Shown here: in pieces, positions 8,675 through 16,060 of the stretch
Layout of the letters: every line of letters begins with the position of its first letter
How positions within the stretch are numbered: position 1 is the first letter of the stretch
Origin: JAIVGV01 sp036389335
GTDB taxonomy: Bacteria > Acidobacteriota > Blastocatellia > Pyrinomonadales > Pyrinomonadaceae
Direction of reading: 5' to 3'
Assembly (NCBI GenBank): GCA_036389335.1
Contig: DASVQC010000064.1
Location: 46,428-110,427 of the forward strand
DNA length: 64,000 bases
The notes under the pieces: generated by a model
Told to the model about the DNA's origin: nothing
Databases searched by the model: none
Seen by the model: the letters and a program-made list of their open reading frames with translations, nothing else
Program-made: the position numbers and the translations under genes

Positions 8675-9148
8675 ATGACGCTCGGAGCTACCCCCCTGCG
8701 GCTCGCCCTGTCCGCCTGTCTGCTGCTCGCCCTCACCCTTCAACCCGCCTCCGCCAAGGAAGGCTGCAAGCCCAAGATCGACCGCAACAACGTGATGGTC
8801 GAGCTACAGATCGAGGGCTTCAACGGCAACCAGAAGCTCGTCTTCACGATGCCCGTCAACGCCAAGAAGGGCGTCAACGGCGGCGGGGCGGGGCGGATCA
8901 CTTCGCAGCCCGGCAACGCGGCGGCGAACTTCTCGTACGCGCTCGACATCGTCGAGGAGCGCGAGGGCGGCGCGGTCGTCGATCTCTCGGTCGTCGCGAC
9001 GACGCAGGCGGGCGCGGTGCGCACGCTCAAGCGCACGGTCTTCATCCCCTTCGAGGAGATCGTCGAGCGCGTCTTCCTCGGCGGCGTGAACATGAAAGCC
9101 TACTTCAAGATGAAGCCCGTCAGCTGCCACAACATCAGCGGGCAGTAG
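8675..9148 (+). CDS. Small secreted protein of unknown function
   Basis: 157 residues with a clear signal peptide (LALSACLLLALTLQPASAKE). The mature part is beta-rich and has two cysteines (Cys near the mature N-terminus in EGCKPK and one near the end in VSCHN), which could form a disulphide outside the cytoplasm. No family recognised. It starts 34 bp after hemE in the same direction and is followed by a palindromic repeat, so it may be read from the hemE transcript. A role in haem metabolism is not implied by its sequence. Confidence 0.75.
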   Translation: MTLGATPLRLALSACLLLALTLQPASAKEGCKPKIDRNNVMVELQIEGFNGNQKLVFTMPVNAKKGVNGGGAGRITSQPGNAAANFSYALDIVEEREGGAVVDLSVVATTQAGAVRTLKRTVFIPFEEIVERVFLGGVNMKAYFKMKPVSCHNISGQ

Positions 9149-9164
9149 GCGGCGTCGGTCGCTG

Positions 9165-9301
9165 GTGTCCTCATTTGATTTCTACTCTGTGCCCCCTCCG
9201 TGCCCTCCGTGCCTCCGTGGTGAGTGCTTAATGTTCATACCTCACCACAGAGGCACAGAGTTCACTGAGGACGCACAGAGAAAAACCGAAACTTAGGACA
9301 C
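9165..9301. repeat. Palindromic repeat element, copy 2
   Basis: The terminal inverted repeat GTGTCCT / AGGACAC encloses long imperfect arms made of CTCTGTGCC, CTCCGTGCC and CTCCGTGG units and their complements (CCACAGAGG, CACAGAG). The central loop has the form GTGAGTGCTT...TACCTCAC. The left flank ATTTGATTTCTACTC recurs almost unchanged in the copy at 27.7 kb. It sits between the secreted protein gene and hemH. Confidence 0.85.
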
Positions 9302-9352
9302 TATTCGTCGTCGCTGGCGCGGCGCGCGCCCGTGCTGCTACGCTAAGCGCGC

Positions 9353-10396
9353 ATGAGCGAAACTTACGACGCGCTGCTCGTCGTCTCCTTCGGCGGGCCC
9401 GAGGGGGCGGCGGACGTGATGCCCTTCCTCGAAAACGTGCTGCGCGGCAGGAACGTCCCCCGCGAGCGGATGGAGCAGGTCGCGCACCACTACGATCTCT
9501 TCGGCGGCGTGAGCCCCATCAACGGGCAGAACCGCAAACTCATCGCCGCCCTCCGCGCCGAACTCGACACGCACCACGTCACGCTCCCCGTCTACTGGGG
9601 CAACCGCAACTGGCACCCCTTCCTCGCCGACGAGCTGCGCCGCATGCGGGGCGACGGCATCCGCCGCGCGCTCGCCTTCGTCACCTCCGCCTACAGCTCC
9701 TACTCCGGCTGCCGACAGTACCGCGAGGACATCGAGCGCGCACGCGCGGAGGTCGGCGAAGGCGCGCCGCAGGTCGATAAGCTCCGCGCGTTTTATAACC
9801 ACCCCGGCTTCGTCGGGCCGAACGCGGAGAACTTGAGGGCCGCGCTCGATCAAGTCCCCGCCGGGAGGCGCGACGCCGCGCGCGTCGCCTTCACCGCGCA
9901 CAGCATCCCCTCCGCGATGGCCGCCGGGTGCGACTACGAGCCGCAGCTACTTGAAACCTGCCGCCTCGTCGCCGAAGGCGCGGGCGTTGATCGCTGGCGA
10001 CTCGTCTTCCAGAGCCGCAGCGGCTCGCCCATGCAGCCGTGGCTCGGGCCCGACATCTGCGATCACCTGCGCGCGTTGAAGAACGAGGGCGCGACCGACG
10101 TGGTCGTCGCGCCCGTCGGCTTCATCTCCGATCACATGGAAGTGCTCTACGATCTCGACACCGAGGCGCGCGCCGTCGCCGCGGAGATCGGCGTCAACAT
10201 GATCCGCGCCGCGACCGTCGGCACGCACCCCGCGTTCGTCTCGATGATCCGCGAGATTATCCTCGAACGCACGGACGGCGCGCCGCGCCGCGCACTCGGC
10301 ACGCACGGCGCGCGGCAAGACGCCTGCGCCGTTGATTGTTGCCTGCCCGGCGCGACGGCCCGCCCGGCGGCGCGACCTTCGGCGGACGCGCGATGA
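9353..10396 (+). CDS. hemH: Ferrochelatase, likely coproporphyrin-type
   Basis: 347 residues. Inserts ferrous iron into a porphyrin ring. Motifs: VVSFGGPEG at the N-terminus, the active-site His in FTAHSIP, and SDHMEVLYDLD with the conserved Glu. The SDHxEVLYD form resembles monoderm/actinobacterial coproporphyrin ferrochelatases (CpfC) more than the proteobacterial protoporphyrin enzyme. The C-terminal tail has a Cys cluster (DACAVDCCLPG), which recalls the [2Fe-2S]-binding tail of some ferrochelatases. It overlaps nothing but stops only 3 bp before hemY, so the two are co-transcribed. The substrate (coproporphyrin or protoporphyrin) is inferred, not proven. Confidence 0.94.
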   Translation: MSETYDALLVVSFGGPEGAADVMPFLENVLRGRNVPRERMEQVAHHYDLFGGVSPINGQNRKLIAALRAELDTHHVTLPVYWGNRNWHPFLADELRRMRGDGIRRALAFVTSAYSSYSGCRQYREDIERARAEVGEGAPQVDKLRAFYNHPGFVGPNAENLRAALDQVPAGRRDAARVAFTAHSIPSAMAAGCDYEPQLLETCRLVAEGAGVDRWRLVFQSRSGSPMQPWLGPDICDHLRALKNEGATDVVVAPVGFISDHMEVLYDLDTEARAVAAEIGVNMIRAATVGTHPAFVSMIREIILERTDGAPRRALGTHGARQDACAVDCCLPGATARPAARPSADAR

Positions 10397-10399
10397 CGG

Positions 10400-11857
10400 A
10401 TGAGCGAGCCGCGGCCAACTAACGCGCGCCGCGTCGTCGTCGTCGGCGGCGGCGTCAGCGGCCTCGCGGCGGCGCACCGGCTCGTCACGCGCGCGCGCTC
10501 GTCGCAGCCTTCTCAGTCTTCACAGCCGCCCCTCGAAGTCCTGCTGCTCGAAGCCTCGGCGCGGCTCGGCGGCACGGTTCGCACGCGCGAGCGCGACGGC
10601 TTCCTGCTCGAAGGCGGCCCCGACTCGTTCATCTCCGAAAAACCCGAAGCCCTCGCGCTCGCCAGAGAGATCGGCCTCGAAAAAAATCTCGTCGGCACGA
10701 ACGATGCTCACCGGCGCGCCTTCATCGTCCGCCACGGACGCCTGCGCCCCGTCCCCGAAGGGTTCCAGCTCCTCGCCCCGTCGCGCCTGCTGCCCTTCGC
10801 GACTTCGGGCATCGTCAGTTGGCGCGGCAAGGCGCGCATCGCGCTGGAGATGTTCGTCCCGCGTCGGCGCGAAGACGGCGCGGACGAGAGCCTCGCGCAG
10901 TTCGTCCGCAGACGGTTCGGGCGCGAGGCTCTGGAGCGCGTCGCGCAGCCGCTCGTCGGCGGCATCTACACCGCCGACCCCGAACAACTCAGCCTGCGCG
11001 CGACGATGCCGCGCTTCATACAGATGGAGCGCGCGTCGGGCAGCGTCACCCGCGCGGTGCTCAAGGCCCGCCGCCGCGCCGCGACCGACGAGCGCGGCAC
11101 GAGCGGCGCGCGCTACAGCCTCTTCCTCGCGCTCGACCGCGGGATGCAGACGCTGACCGACCGCCTCGCCGCGCTGCTCCCGCGCGACTGTGTGCGCCTC
11201 GGCGCGAGGGTCGAATCTCTCCACCCCGACGAGGGCGCGTGGCGTCTGCGCCTCGACTCGAAAGAGACGATCACGGCTGACGCCGTCTGCCTCGCGCTCC
11301 CCGCCTACGCCTCCGCCGCGCTCCTGCGCGACGCCGACGCCGCTCTCGCCTCCGAACTCGAAGCGATCCCCTACGCCTCGACCGCGACCGTCAACCTCGC
11401 GTACAGGCGCGCCGACATCCCGCACCCGCTCGACGGCTTCGGCTTCGTCGTGCCCTTCGTCGAGCGGCGCGCCGCGCTGGCCTGCACCTTCAGCAGCGTC
11501 AAGTTCGAAGGGCGCGCGCCCGCCGGGCACGCCCTGCTGCGCGCCTTCGTCGGCGGCGCGCTCCAACCCGAAATGTTCGCGCTCGACGAAGGCGCGATGG
11601 TCGACGCCGTGCGCGAAGACCTGCGCGCGCTACTCGGCGTCGCCGAGCCGCCCCTCTTCGCCCACGTCGAAAAATGGTCGCGCTCGATGGCGCAGTATAC
11701 CGTCGGGCACACGGATCGCGTCGCGCGCATCCGCCAACGCCTCGCGCGCTTCCCCTCCCTCCGGCTCGCCGGCAACGCCTACGAGGGGGCGGGGCTGCCC
11801 GACTGCATACGCGGCGGCTGGAAGGCGGCGGACGAGATAATCGCGGGTGACAGGTAA
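10400..11857 (+). CDS. hemY: HemY/CgoX-type porphyrinogen oxidase
   Basis: 485 residues. FAD-dependent oxidase of the HemY family, which removes six electrons from coproporphyrinogen III or protoporphyrinogen IX. The N-terminal dinucleotide-binding motif is RVVVVGGGVSGLAAAHRL, followed by LLLEASARLGGTVRT and LEGGPDSFI. The C-terminal FAD contact region reads LRLAGNAYEGAGLPDCIRGG. It lies 3 bp after hemH. Together with hemE and a CpfC-like hemH it fits the coproporphyrin-dependent haem route, although the required ChdC/HemQ is not in this window. The final codons run into a GTGAC-rich repeat array, so the extreme C-terminus is partly repeat-encoded. Confidence 0.93.
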   Translation: MSEPRPTNARRVVVVGGGVSGLAAAHRLVTRARSSQPSQSSQPPLEVLLLEASARLGGTVRTRERDGFLLEGGPDSFISEKPEALALAREIGLEKNLVGTNDAHRRAFIVRHGRLRPVPEGFQLLAPSRLLPFATSGIVSWRGKARIALEMFVPRRREDGADESLAQFVRRRFGREALERVAQPLVGGIYTADPEQLSLRATMPRFIQMERASGSVTRAVLKARRRAATDERGTSGARYSLFLALDRGMQTLTDRLAALLPRDCVRLGARVESLHPDEGAWRLRLDSKETITADAVCLALPAYASAALLRDADAALASELEAIPYASTATVNLAYRRADIPHPLDGFGFVVPFVERRAALACTFSSVKFEGRAPAGHALLRAFVGGALQPEMFALDEGAMVDAVREDLRALLGVAEPPLFAHVEKWSRSMAQYTVGHTDRVARIRQRLARFPSLRLAGNAYEGAGLPDCIRGGWKAADEIIAGDR

Positions 11858-12019
11858 CAGGTGACGGGTGACAAGGGATGAGGGATGAGGGATGAGGGAT
11901 GAGGGATGAGGGATGAGGGATGAGTGCCGCGCGAGGCGAGCCTCGTCGCTCACCTTCTACTAATTGTCACCCGTCACTCATTGCTCCCCTCTCGTCACCC
12001 GTCACCCGTCACCCGTCAC
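11845..12019. repeat. Inverted arrays of GGGATGA and GTGACGG units
   Basis: The left part has CAGGTGACGGGTGAC units and then about eight consecutive GGGATGA heptamers (about 11875-11923). The right part has GTCACCC units repeated up to the end of the DUF58 gene, complementary to the GGGTGAC units on the left. It lies between the convergent ends of hemY (plus) and the DUF58 gene (minus), where it could act as a bidirectional terminator hairpin. Confidence 0.8.
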
Positions 12020-13381
12020 TCAAAGATAGATGACGTGAGACTGACGCCAGACGTGTGCGGGGATGGTGCCGGGGGCGGCTGAGGTGAGGAGGATGAGGTA
12101 GTTGGCGTCCGTGCCCGCGGAGGCGCGCGCGATGGAGTCCCAGAAGTCGGGCGCGGAAGAGTCGCGCGCGCCTTGCCCGTGCGCCGCCCGCGCGTCGGCC
12201 TCGGGCGCGACGAGGGCGAGGCGGCGCAAGCTGGCGTAGAGGTGCTCCTGGCCCGCGCCGTAGGCCCCCTGCTCCGCGCCGAGCGTGAGGCGGACTTCGG
12301 CGCGCTCCTCGATGAAGTGGGCGACGAGCGAGGCGGCGAGCGTCACGCCGCGCTCGAAGCGGGCCGACGCTTTGCCGGCGTCGCCCTCCTCGTCGCGCGC
12401 CCGCGCGTCGAGGACGACGTGGACGCGCCTCTCGTCCTCGGAGGTGAACTCGCGCACGACGAGGCGGCGCGCGCGCGCCGTCGCCTTCCAGTCGATGTGG
12501 CGCACGTCGTCTTGCGGCAGGTACTCGCGCAGGGAGTGGAGGTCGTGCCCCGCGCCGCGCCGCGCGCTCAGGAGTCGCCCGATGTTGATCGGCAGCAGGT
12601 GCAACTCGTCGCTCGCCGGTTCGAGCTTCGGGTAGATGACGAGATCGACGTTGCGCGCGCGCAGGCGGCGGCGCAGGCGGAAGAAGCCGAAGGGGAAGCG
12701 GGTCGAAAGCTCGAAGCCGGTGACGAGGACGTGCCCGCGGCGCGGGAAGGTCTGCTCGACGCGCTGCTCGGCGCGCGAGCGGCGCGGCACGTGCATGAAG
12801 TAGGCGAGCGGCTGCTTGTCGAAGCGCGGGCGGCGCGCGAGTCGTCGCAGCAGCCGTCGGCGCGGATCGTGTTCGAGCTGGTGCCGCCACTCGACGAGGA
12901 CGGAGAACGAAGGCAGGGCGCGCTTGGAGTTGCGGAGGCCGACGAGGACGGGCGCGGGCTCGCCCGCGAAGATGTGGTCGGGGAAGCGCGCCGAGACGCT
13001 CAGGTCGCGGAGCTGCGCGCGCGCCGCCGCCCACGAGACGAAGAGCGTGGAGGCGAGGACGGAGAAGACGAGGAACAGCAGGTTGTTGCCCGTGTTGTAG
13101 GCGGCGAGCCCGACGACGAGGAAGATGCCGCAGAAGACGACGCCGCCCGAGGTCAGCCGCAGCGGCGGATCGAACCCCTTCGACTCCCTACCGACGCGCT
13201 TGACGAGGGGCGGCACGACGAAGATCGAGATGAGCGCGATGAAGACGAGCGACAGGATCGCGCCCCAACGCGTCAGCTCCCAATCGTGCGCGCGCCGCGC
13301 GATCCACGTCAGCACGGCGGTCGCCAGCCCGCCGACGACCAGCAGCGTACCCAGGATCGTTCTCCACCACGCGCGAAGCAT
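12020..13381 (-). CDS. DUF58 domain membrane protein
   Basis: 453 residues. The N-terminal part has hydrophobic segments at about residues 8-27, 40-58 and 82-112. The cytoplasmic or exposed part carries the DUF58 signature LREYLPQDDVRHIDWKATAR followed by a von Willebrand-like alpha/beta region (VHVVLDARARDEEG). DUF58 genes are normally paired with MoxR AAA ATPases, as here, and the pair is thought to work in envelope protein maturation or metal insertion; the substrate here is unknown. An 86-bp gap with an inverted repeat array separates the two genes. Confidence 0.9.
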   Translation of the reverse strand: MLRAWWRTILGTLLVVGGLATAVLTWIARRAHDWELTRWGAILSLVFIALISIFVVPPLVKRVGRESKGFDPPLRLTSGGVVFCGIFLVVGLAAYNTGNNLLFLVFSVLASTLFVSWAAARAQLRDLSVSARFPDHIFAGEPAPVLVGLRNSKRALPSFSVLVEWRHQLEHDPRRRLLRRLARRPRFDKQPLAYFMHVPRRSRAEQRVEQTFPRRGHVLVTGFELSTRFPFGFFRLRRRLRARNVDLVIYPKLEPASDELHLLPINIGRLLSARRGAGHDLHSLREYLPQDDVRHIDWKATARARRLVVREFTSEDERRVHVVLDARARDEEGDAGKASARFERGVTLAASLVAHFIEERAEVRLTLGAEQGAYGAGQEHLYASLRRLALVAPEADARAAHGQGARDSSAPDFWDSIARASAGTDANYLILLTSAAPGTIPAHVWRQSHVIYL

Positions 13382-13383
13382 AA

Positions 13384-13465
13384 GTCAGGGGTCAGAGGTC
13401 AGAGGTCAGAGATCAGCGAGAATCAGTTTTGACTGATCTCTAACCTCTGACCTCTGACCTCTGCT
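13384..13465. repeat. Inverted AGGTCAG unit array
   Basis: Four AGAGGTCAG-like units are followed, after a loop near GAATCAGTTTTGACTGATCTC, by the complementary CCTCTGACCTCTGACC units. It forms a long hairpin between the MoxR and DUF58 genes and could lower transcription into the second gene. Confidence 0.75.
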
Positions 13466-13467
13466 TT

Positions 13468-14454
13468 TCAGATCGGCACGCTGATCGTCTTCATGATCTC
13501 GCGCAGGACGGCTTCGGCCTCTTCGCTGCGCCGGAGGGAGGACGAGAAGCGCGAGTTGACGACGAGGCGGTGGGAGAAGACGGGGAGGACGAGGCGCTTG
13601 ATGTCGTCGGGGACGCAGTAGCGGCGATCCTCGGTGAGCGCGAGAGCTTGGGCGGCGCGGAAGAGGGCGAGCGTGCCGCGGGGGGAGACGCCGAGGTCGA
13701 GCATCTCCGACTCGCGCGTCGCCGTCACGATCCGCATCAGGTAATCGACGAGCGAGTCGTCGACGGCGACGCCGGAGACGGCGCGCTGCAACGCGGCGAC
13801 TTCCGCGCCCGTCATGACGGGGCGCAGGTCTTCGAGCGGGTCGCCGTGCTCGCGGTCGCGGACGATCACCTTCTCGACCTCCGGGGCCGGGTAGCCGATG
13901 CGTATGCGGAGCATGAAGCGGTCGAGCTGCGACTCCGGCAGCGGGTAGGTGCCGTGGTGCTCGATGGGGTTCTGCGTCGCGACGACGATGAAGGGCGCGG
14001 GCAGGCGGTACGTCGTCCCCTCGACCGTGACGTGCCCTTCGGCCATCGCCTCCAGCAGGGCGGACTGCGTCTTCGGCGTCGTGCGGTTGATCTCGTCGGC
14101 GAGGACGACGTTGGCGAAGATCGGCCCCTGCTTGAACTCGAAGGCGCGCGCCCGCTCGTCGTAAACCGAGAGCCCGATCACGTCCGACGGCAGGAGGTCT
14201 GAGGTGAACTGGATGCGCTGGAACTCGCAGTCGAGGGCGCGCGCGAGGGCCTGCGCGAGCGTCGTCTTGCCGACGCCCGGCACGTCCTCGACGAGGAGGT
14301 GGCCGCCCGCCAGCAGCGCGACCAGAGAGAGCTGCACCGCCTCGCTCTTGCCCTTGATGACGCTCTCGATGGCGCGCTGCAACCCGCCGACGCGCTCCGC
14401 GCCCGCCGTCGTCAGTCTCTCGCCGTCGCTGTCGGTGGCCTGCAAACTTCTCAT
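13468..14454 (-). CDS. MoxR-family AAA+ ATPase
   Basis: 328 residues, typical for MoxR. Walker A is EDVPGVGKTTLAQ (about residues 56-68), Walker B is VVLADEINRTTPKTQSALLEAM, with sensor region FIVVATQNPIEHHGTYPLPE and arginine-finger segment ESQLDRFMLRIRIGYP. The lid domain ends in VFSHRLVVNSRF. It precedes a DUF58 gene on the same strand, the classical MoxR/DUF58 pair. MoxR proteins act as chaperone-like ATPases for complex assembly; the client here is unknown. Confidence 0.95.
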   Translation of the reverse strand: MRSLQATDSDGERLTTAGAERVGGLQRAIESVIKGKSEAVQLSLVALLAGGHLLVEDVPGVGKTTLAQALARALDCEFQRIQFTSDLLPSDVIGLSVYDERARAFEFKQGPIFANVVLADEINRTTPKTQSALLEAMAEGHVTVEGTTYRLPAPFIVVATQNPIEHHGTYPLPESQLDRFMLRIRIGYPAPEVEKVIVRDREHGDPLEDLRPVMTGAEVAALQRAVSGVAVDDSLVDYLMRIVTATRESEMLDLGVSPRGTLALFRAAQALALTEDRRYCVPDDIKRLVLPVFSHRLVVNSRFSSSLRRSEEAEAVLREIMKTISVPI

Positions 14455-14516
14455 CGATTGACTCCGGAACCCGCCGCCATTCTAACCCGATTCGCCGCGC
14501 CGACGCACCTTGCCTG

Positions 14517-14584
14517 CTTTGCGCCCCCTCGCGCCCCGGCGTGGGATTGAATTTTCACGCCGGGGGCGCGAGGGGGGCGCAAAG
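14517..14584. repeat. Long GC-rich inverted repeat
   Basis: The left arm (14517-14543) and right arm (14556-14584) pair over about 27 bp with two one-base bulges, around a 12-nt loop rich in A and T. The arms carry CTTTGCGCCCCCTCGCGCC-type units like those in the 31.9 kb hairpin. It lies between the divergent moxR and pilin genes; the rest of the 14455-14830 gap shows no gene. Confidence 0.8.
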
Positions 14585-14830
14585 TTAAGGAGGGCGCGGC
14601 GAGTCGTTAGACGCGCGGGGCGGTGGCCGGTTCCCGAAATGAGGCGTGAAGCCGCGGGGCGAGGCCCGACGCCCGCCCGGTGGCTTCGCCCGCGGCGGTG
14701 TAGTAGAATTTTCGTCGCACCGGTCAGTGAAATCTTACGCCGTTAGCGTTAGACCTTTTGCAACTCCGGCCAGGCCCCGGCGTGTATTACCCGGCACGAG
14801 CGGTCGGCAGACTTTTCCGAGGTGATCGTT

Positions 14831-15316
14831 ATGAAGAAAGATTTGGGACGGCGGGGCCAGCGCGGCTTCTCGCTCATCGAGCTGATGATCGTCATCGCGA
14901 TCATCGGCATCCTCGTCGGCGTCGGCATCCCGGCGTGGCAGAACAGCGTGCGCTCGGCCAATCAGGCGGCGGCCATTAAGACCCTGAACACCATCGTCAC
15001 CGAGCAGCGCACCTACTTCAACACGCACAACCGCAGCTCCTACGGCACCTTCGATCAGCTCATCGCCGACGGCGCGTTCGACAAGCGCTTCACGGGCGAG
15101 GCCCCGGTCGTCGAGGGCTACGTCTACAAGATGACCGTCACGCCCAAGAGCGGCAACCAGCCGCCGATGTTCGCCGTCAACGCCGACCCGCAGAAGTCGG
15201 AGGGCTTCAACGCGACGGGCCGCCAGTTCTACTACATCGACGCCAACACCAGCACCATCCACGTCAGCGAGGAGAAGTCCGCCGGCCTCGACGACCCGCC
15301 CCTCGGCGGCTCGTGA
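14831..15316 (+). CDS. Type IV pilin / pseudopilin-like protein
   Basis: 161 residues. The N-terminus has a short basic leader followed by the class III signal RGFSLIELMIVIAIIGILVG: cleavage would fall between Gly and Phe, with the conserved Glu at mature position 5 and the hydrophobic alpha-1 helix after it. The ATG at 14831 was preferred over GTG 14822 because GAGGTGA sits at the right distance upstream. The C-terminal domain is small and beta-rich and has no cysteine pair, so it may be a minor pilin or a GspG-like pseudopilin. No pilus assembly genes are nearby. Confidence 0.88.
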   Translation: MKKDLGRRGQRGFSLIELMIVIAIIGILVGVGIPAWQNSVRSANQAAAIKTLNTIVTEQRTYFNTHNRSSYGTFDQLIADGAFDKRFTGEAPVVEGYVYKMTVTPKSGNQPPMFAVNADPQKSEGFNATGRQFYYIDANTSTIHVSEEKSAGLDDPPLGGS

Positions 15317-15368
15317 CGCGCCGCGCGGCTTAAAAATTTCGGCGGGGGAGGGTCGCGGCGCGCGCCGC

Positions 15369-15398
15369 TTGATTCTTCCCCGCCTCGCTTGTTAGGAT
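15369..15398 (+). promoter_or_regulatory. Candidate sigma-70 promoter for tRNA-Val
   Basis: TTGATT and TAGGAT are separated by 18 bp and end 24 bp before the tRNA. The match to consensus is fair; it is the best candidate in this gap. Confidence 0.4.
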
Positions 15399-15421
15399 TC
15401 CGCCACTCGTTTTTTAGTCAC

Positions 15422-15494
15422 GCCCGCTTAGCTCAGTTGGTAGAGCGCACGCCTCACACGCGTGAAGTCGAAGGTTCGAGTCCTTCAGCGGGCA
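15422..15494 (+). tRNA. tRNA-Val (anticodon CAC)
   Basis: A 73-nt cloverleaf. The acceptor stem GCCCGCT pairs with AGCGGGC, with discriminator A. The D-arm is GCTC/GAGC, the anticodon stem CACGC/GCGTG with loop CTCACAC (anticodon CAC, reads GUG), and the T-arm GAAGG-TTCGAGT-CCTTC. The 3' CCA is not encoded. A TTTTT run follows directly. An HNH endonuclease remnant starts about 30 bp downstream. Confidence 0.97.
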
Positions 15495-15524
15495 TTTTTC
15501 TCACACACGTCGTCCTCACGACTC

Positions 15525-16043
15525 ATGACGCTGTTCAGCCCTAAACCGATCCCGAAACTCACGCTCGTCGAGCAGAATCGATTTTGGCAACGCGTGGATG
15601 CGTCCGCCGGTCTCGATTGATGCTGGAATTGGATGGGCTTTCTCCGCCCCAACGGTTACGGCGTCTGCGGCTTCCGCGCCGCCGAGTTTAAAGCGCACAG
15701 AGTCGCCTTCTTCTTAGCTAACGGGCGAATCAGATCAGACTTGCTCGTGCTCCGTTCATGCGACAACAGGCGTTGCTGCAACCCGCGACACCTGCGTCAA
15801 GGTACGCCGAAGCAGAACTCTCAGGACTCCGTGCGGAGAGGGCGCAACACGCGCTTGGGCGGCGAGCACAACGGCAAGGCGAAGCTGACGCGGAGGCAGG
15901 TCGGAGAAATCAGGAAGATGCTGCGCGCCGCCGCCGCCGGCAAGATTAAAATTTACCAATACCAGATCGCGCGATATTACGGCGTCAGCGAAGCGACCGT
16001 CTCTTACCTGAAGAACGGGGGTCGGTGGGATGGCATCGAATGA
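15525..16043 (+). pseudogene. HNH endonuclease with in-frame UGA at codon 32
   Basis: Reading from ATG 15525, the frame gives an N-terminus with FWQRVD, then a TGA at 15618-15620, then CWNW and GYGVCGF in the same frame. Free-standing HNH endonucleases of the HNH_3 type normally read F-W-x-x-V-D...C-W-x-W without a stop, so both halves belong to one gene. After the stop come AHRVAFFLANGRI, the Cys/His core LRSCDNRRCCNPRHL, QNSQD, and a C-terminal helix-turn-helix (YQYQIARYYGVSEATVSYL) typical of homing endonuclease DNA-binding tails. Translation could restart at ATG 15633 (136 residues), but the beta strand before the core would be lost. Base composition is less GC-rich than the neighbours, which suggests transfer. 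It sits just after tRNA-Val. Confidence 0.8.
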
Positions 16044-16060
16044 TTCGTCCCCGAAGAGCG

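Noticed and set aside
14793..14808. Sigma-54 promoter before the pilin gene (GGCACG...GGCAG)
   Set aside because: The GG and GC elements are 12 nt apart instead of 10, so the match fails.
15618..15620. Possible selenocysteine reading of the UGA in the HNH gene
   Set aside because: The residue before the CWxW motif is variable in relatives, and no hairpin with a G-starting small loop lies at SECIS distance; a nonsense mutation is simpler.
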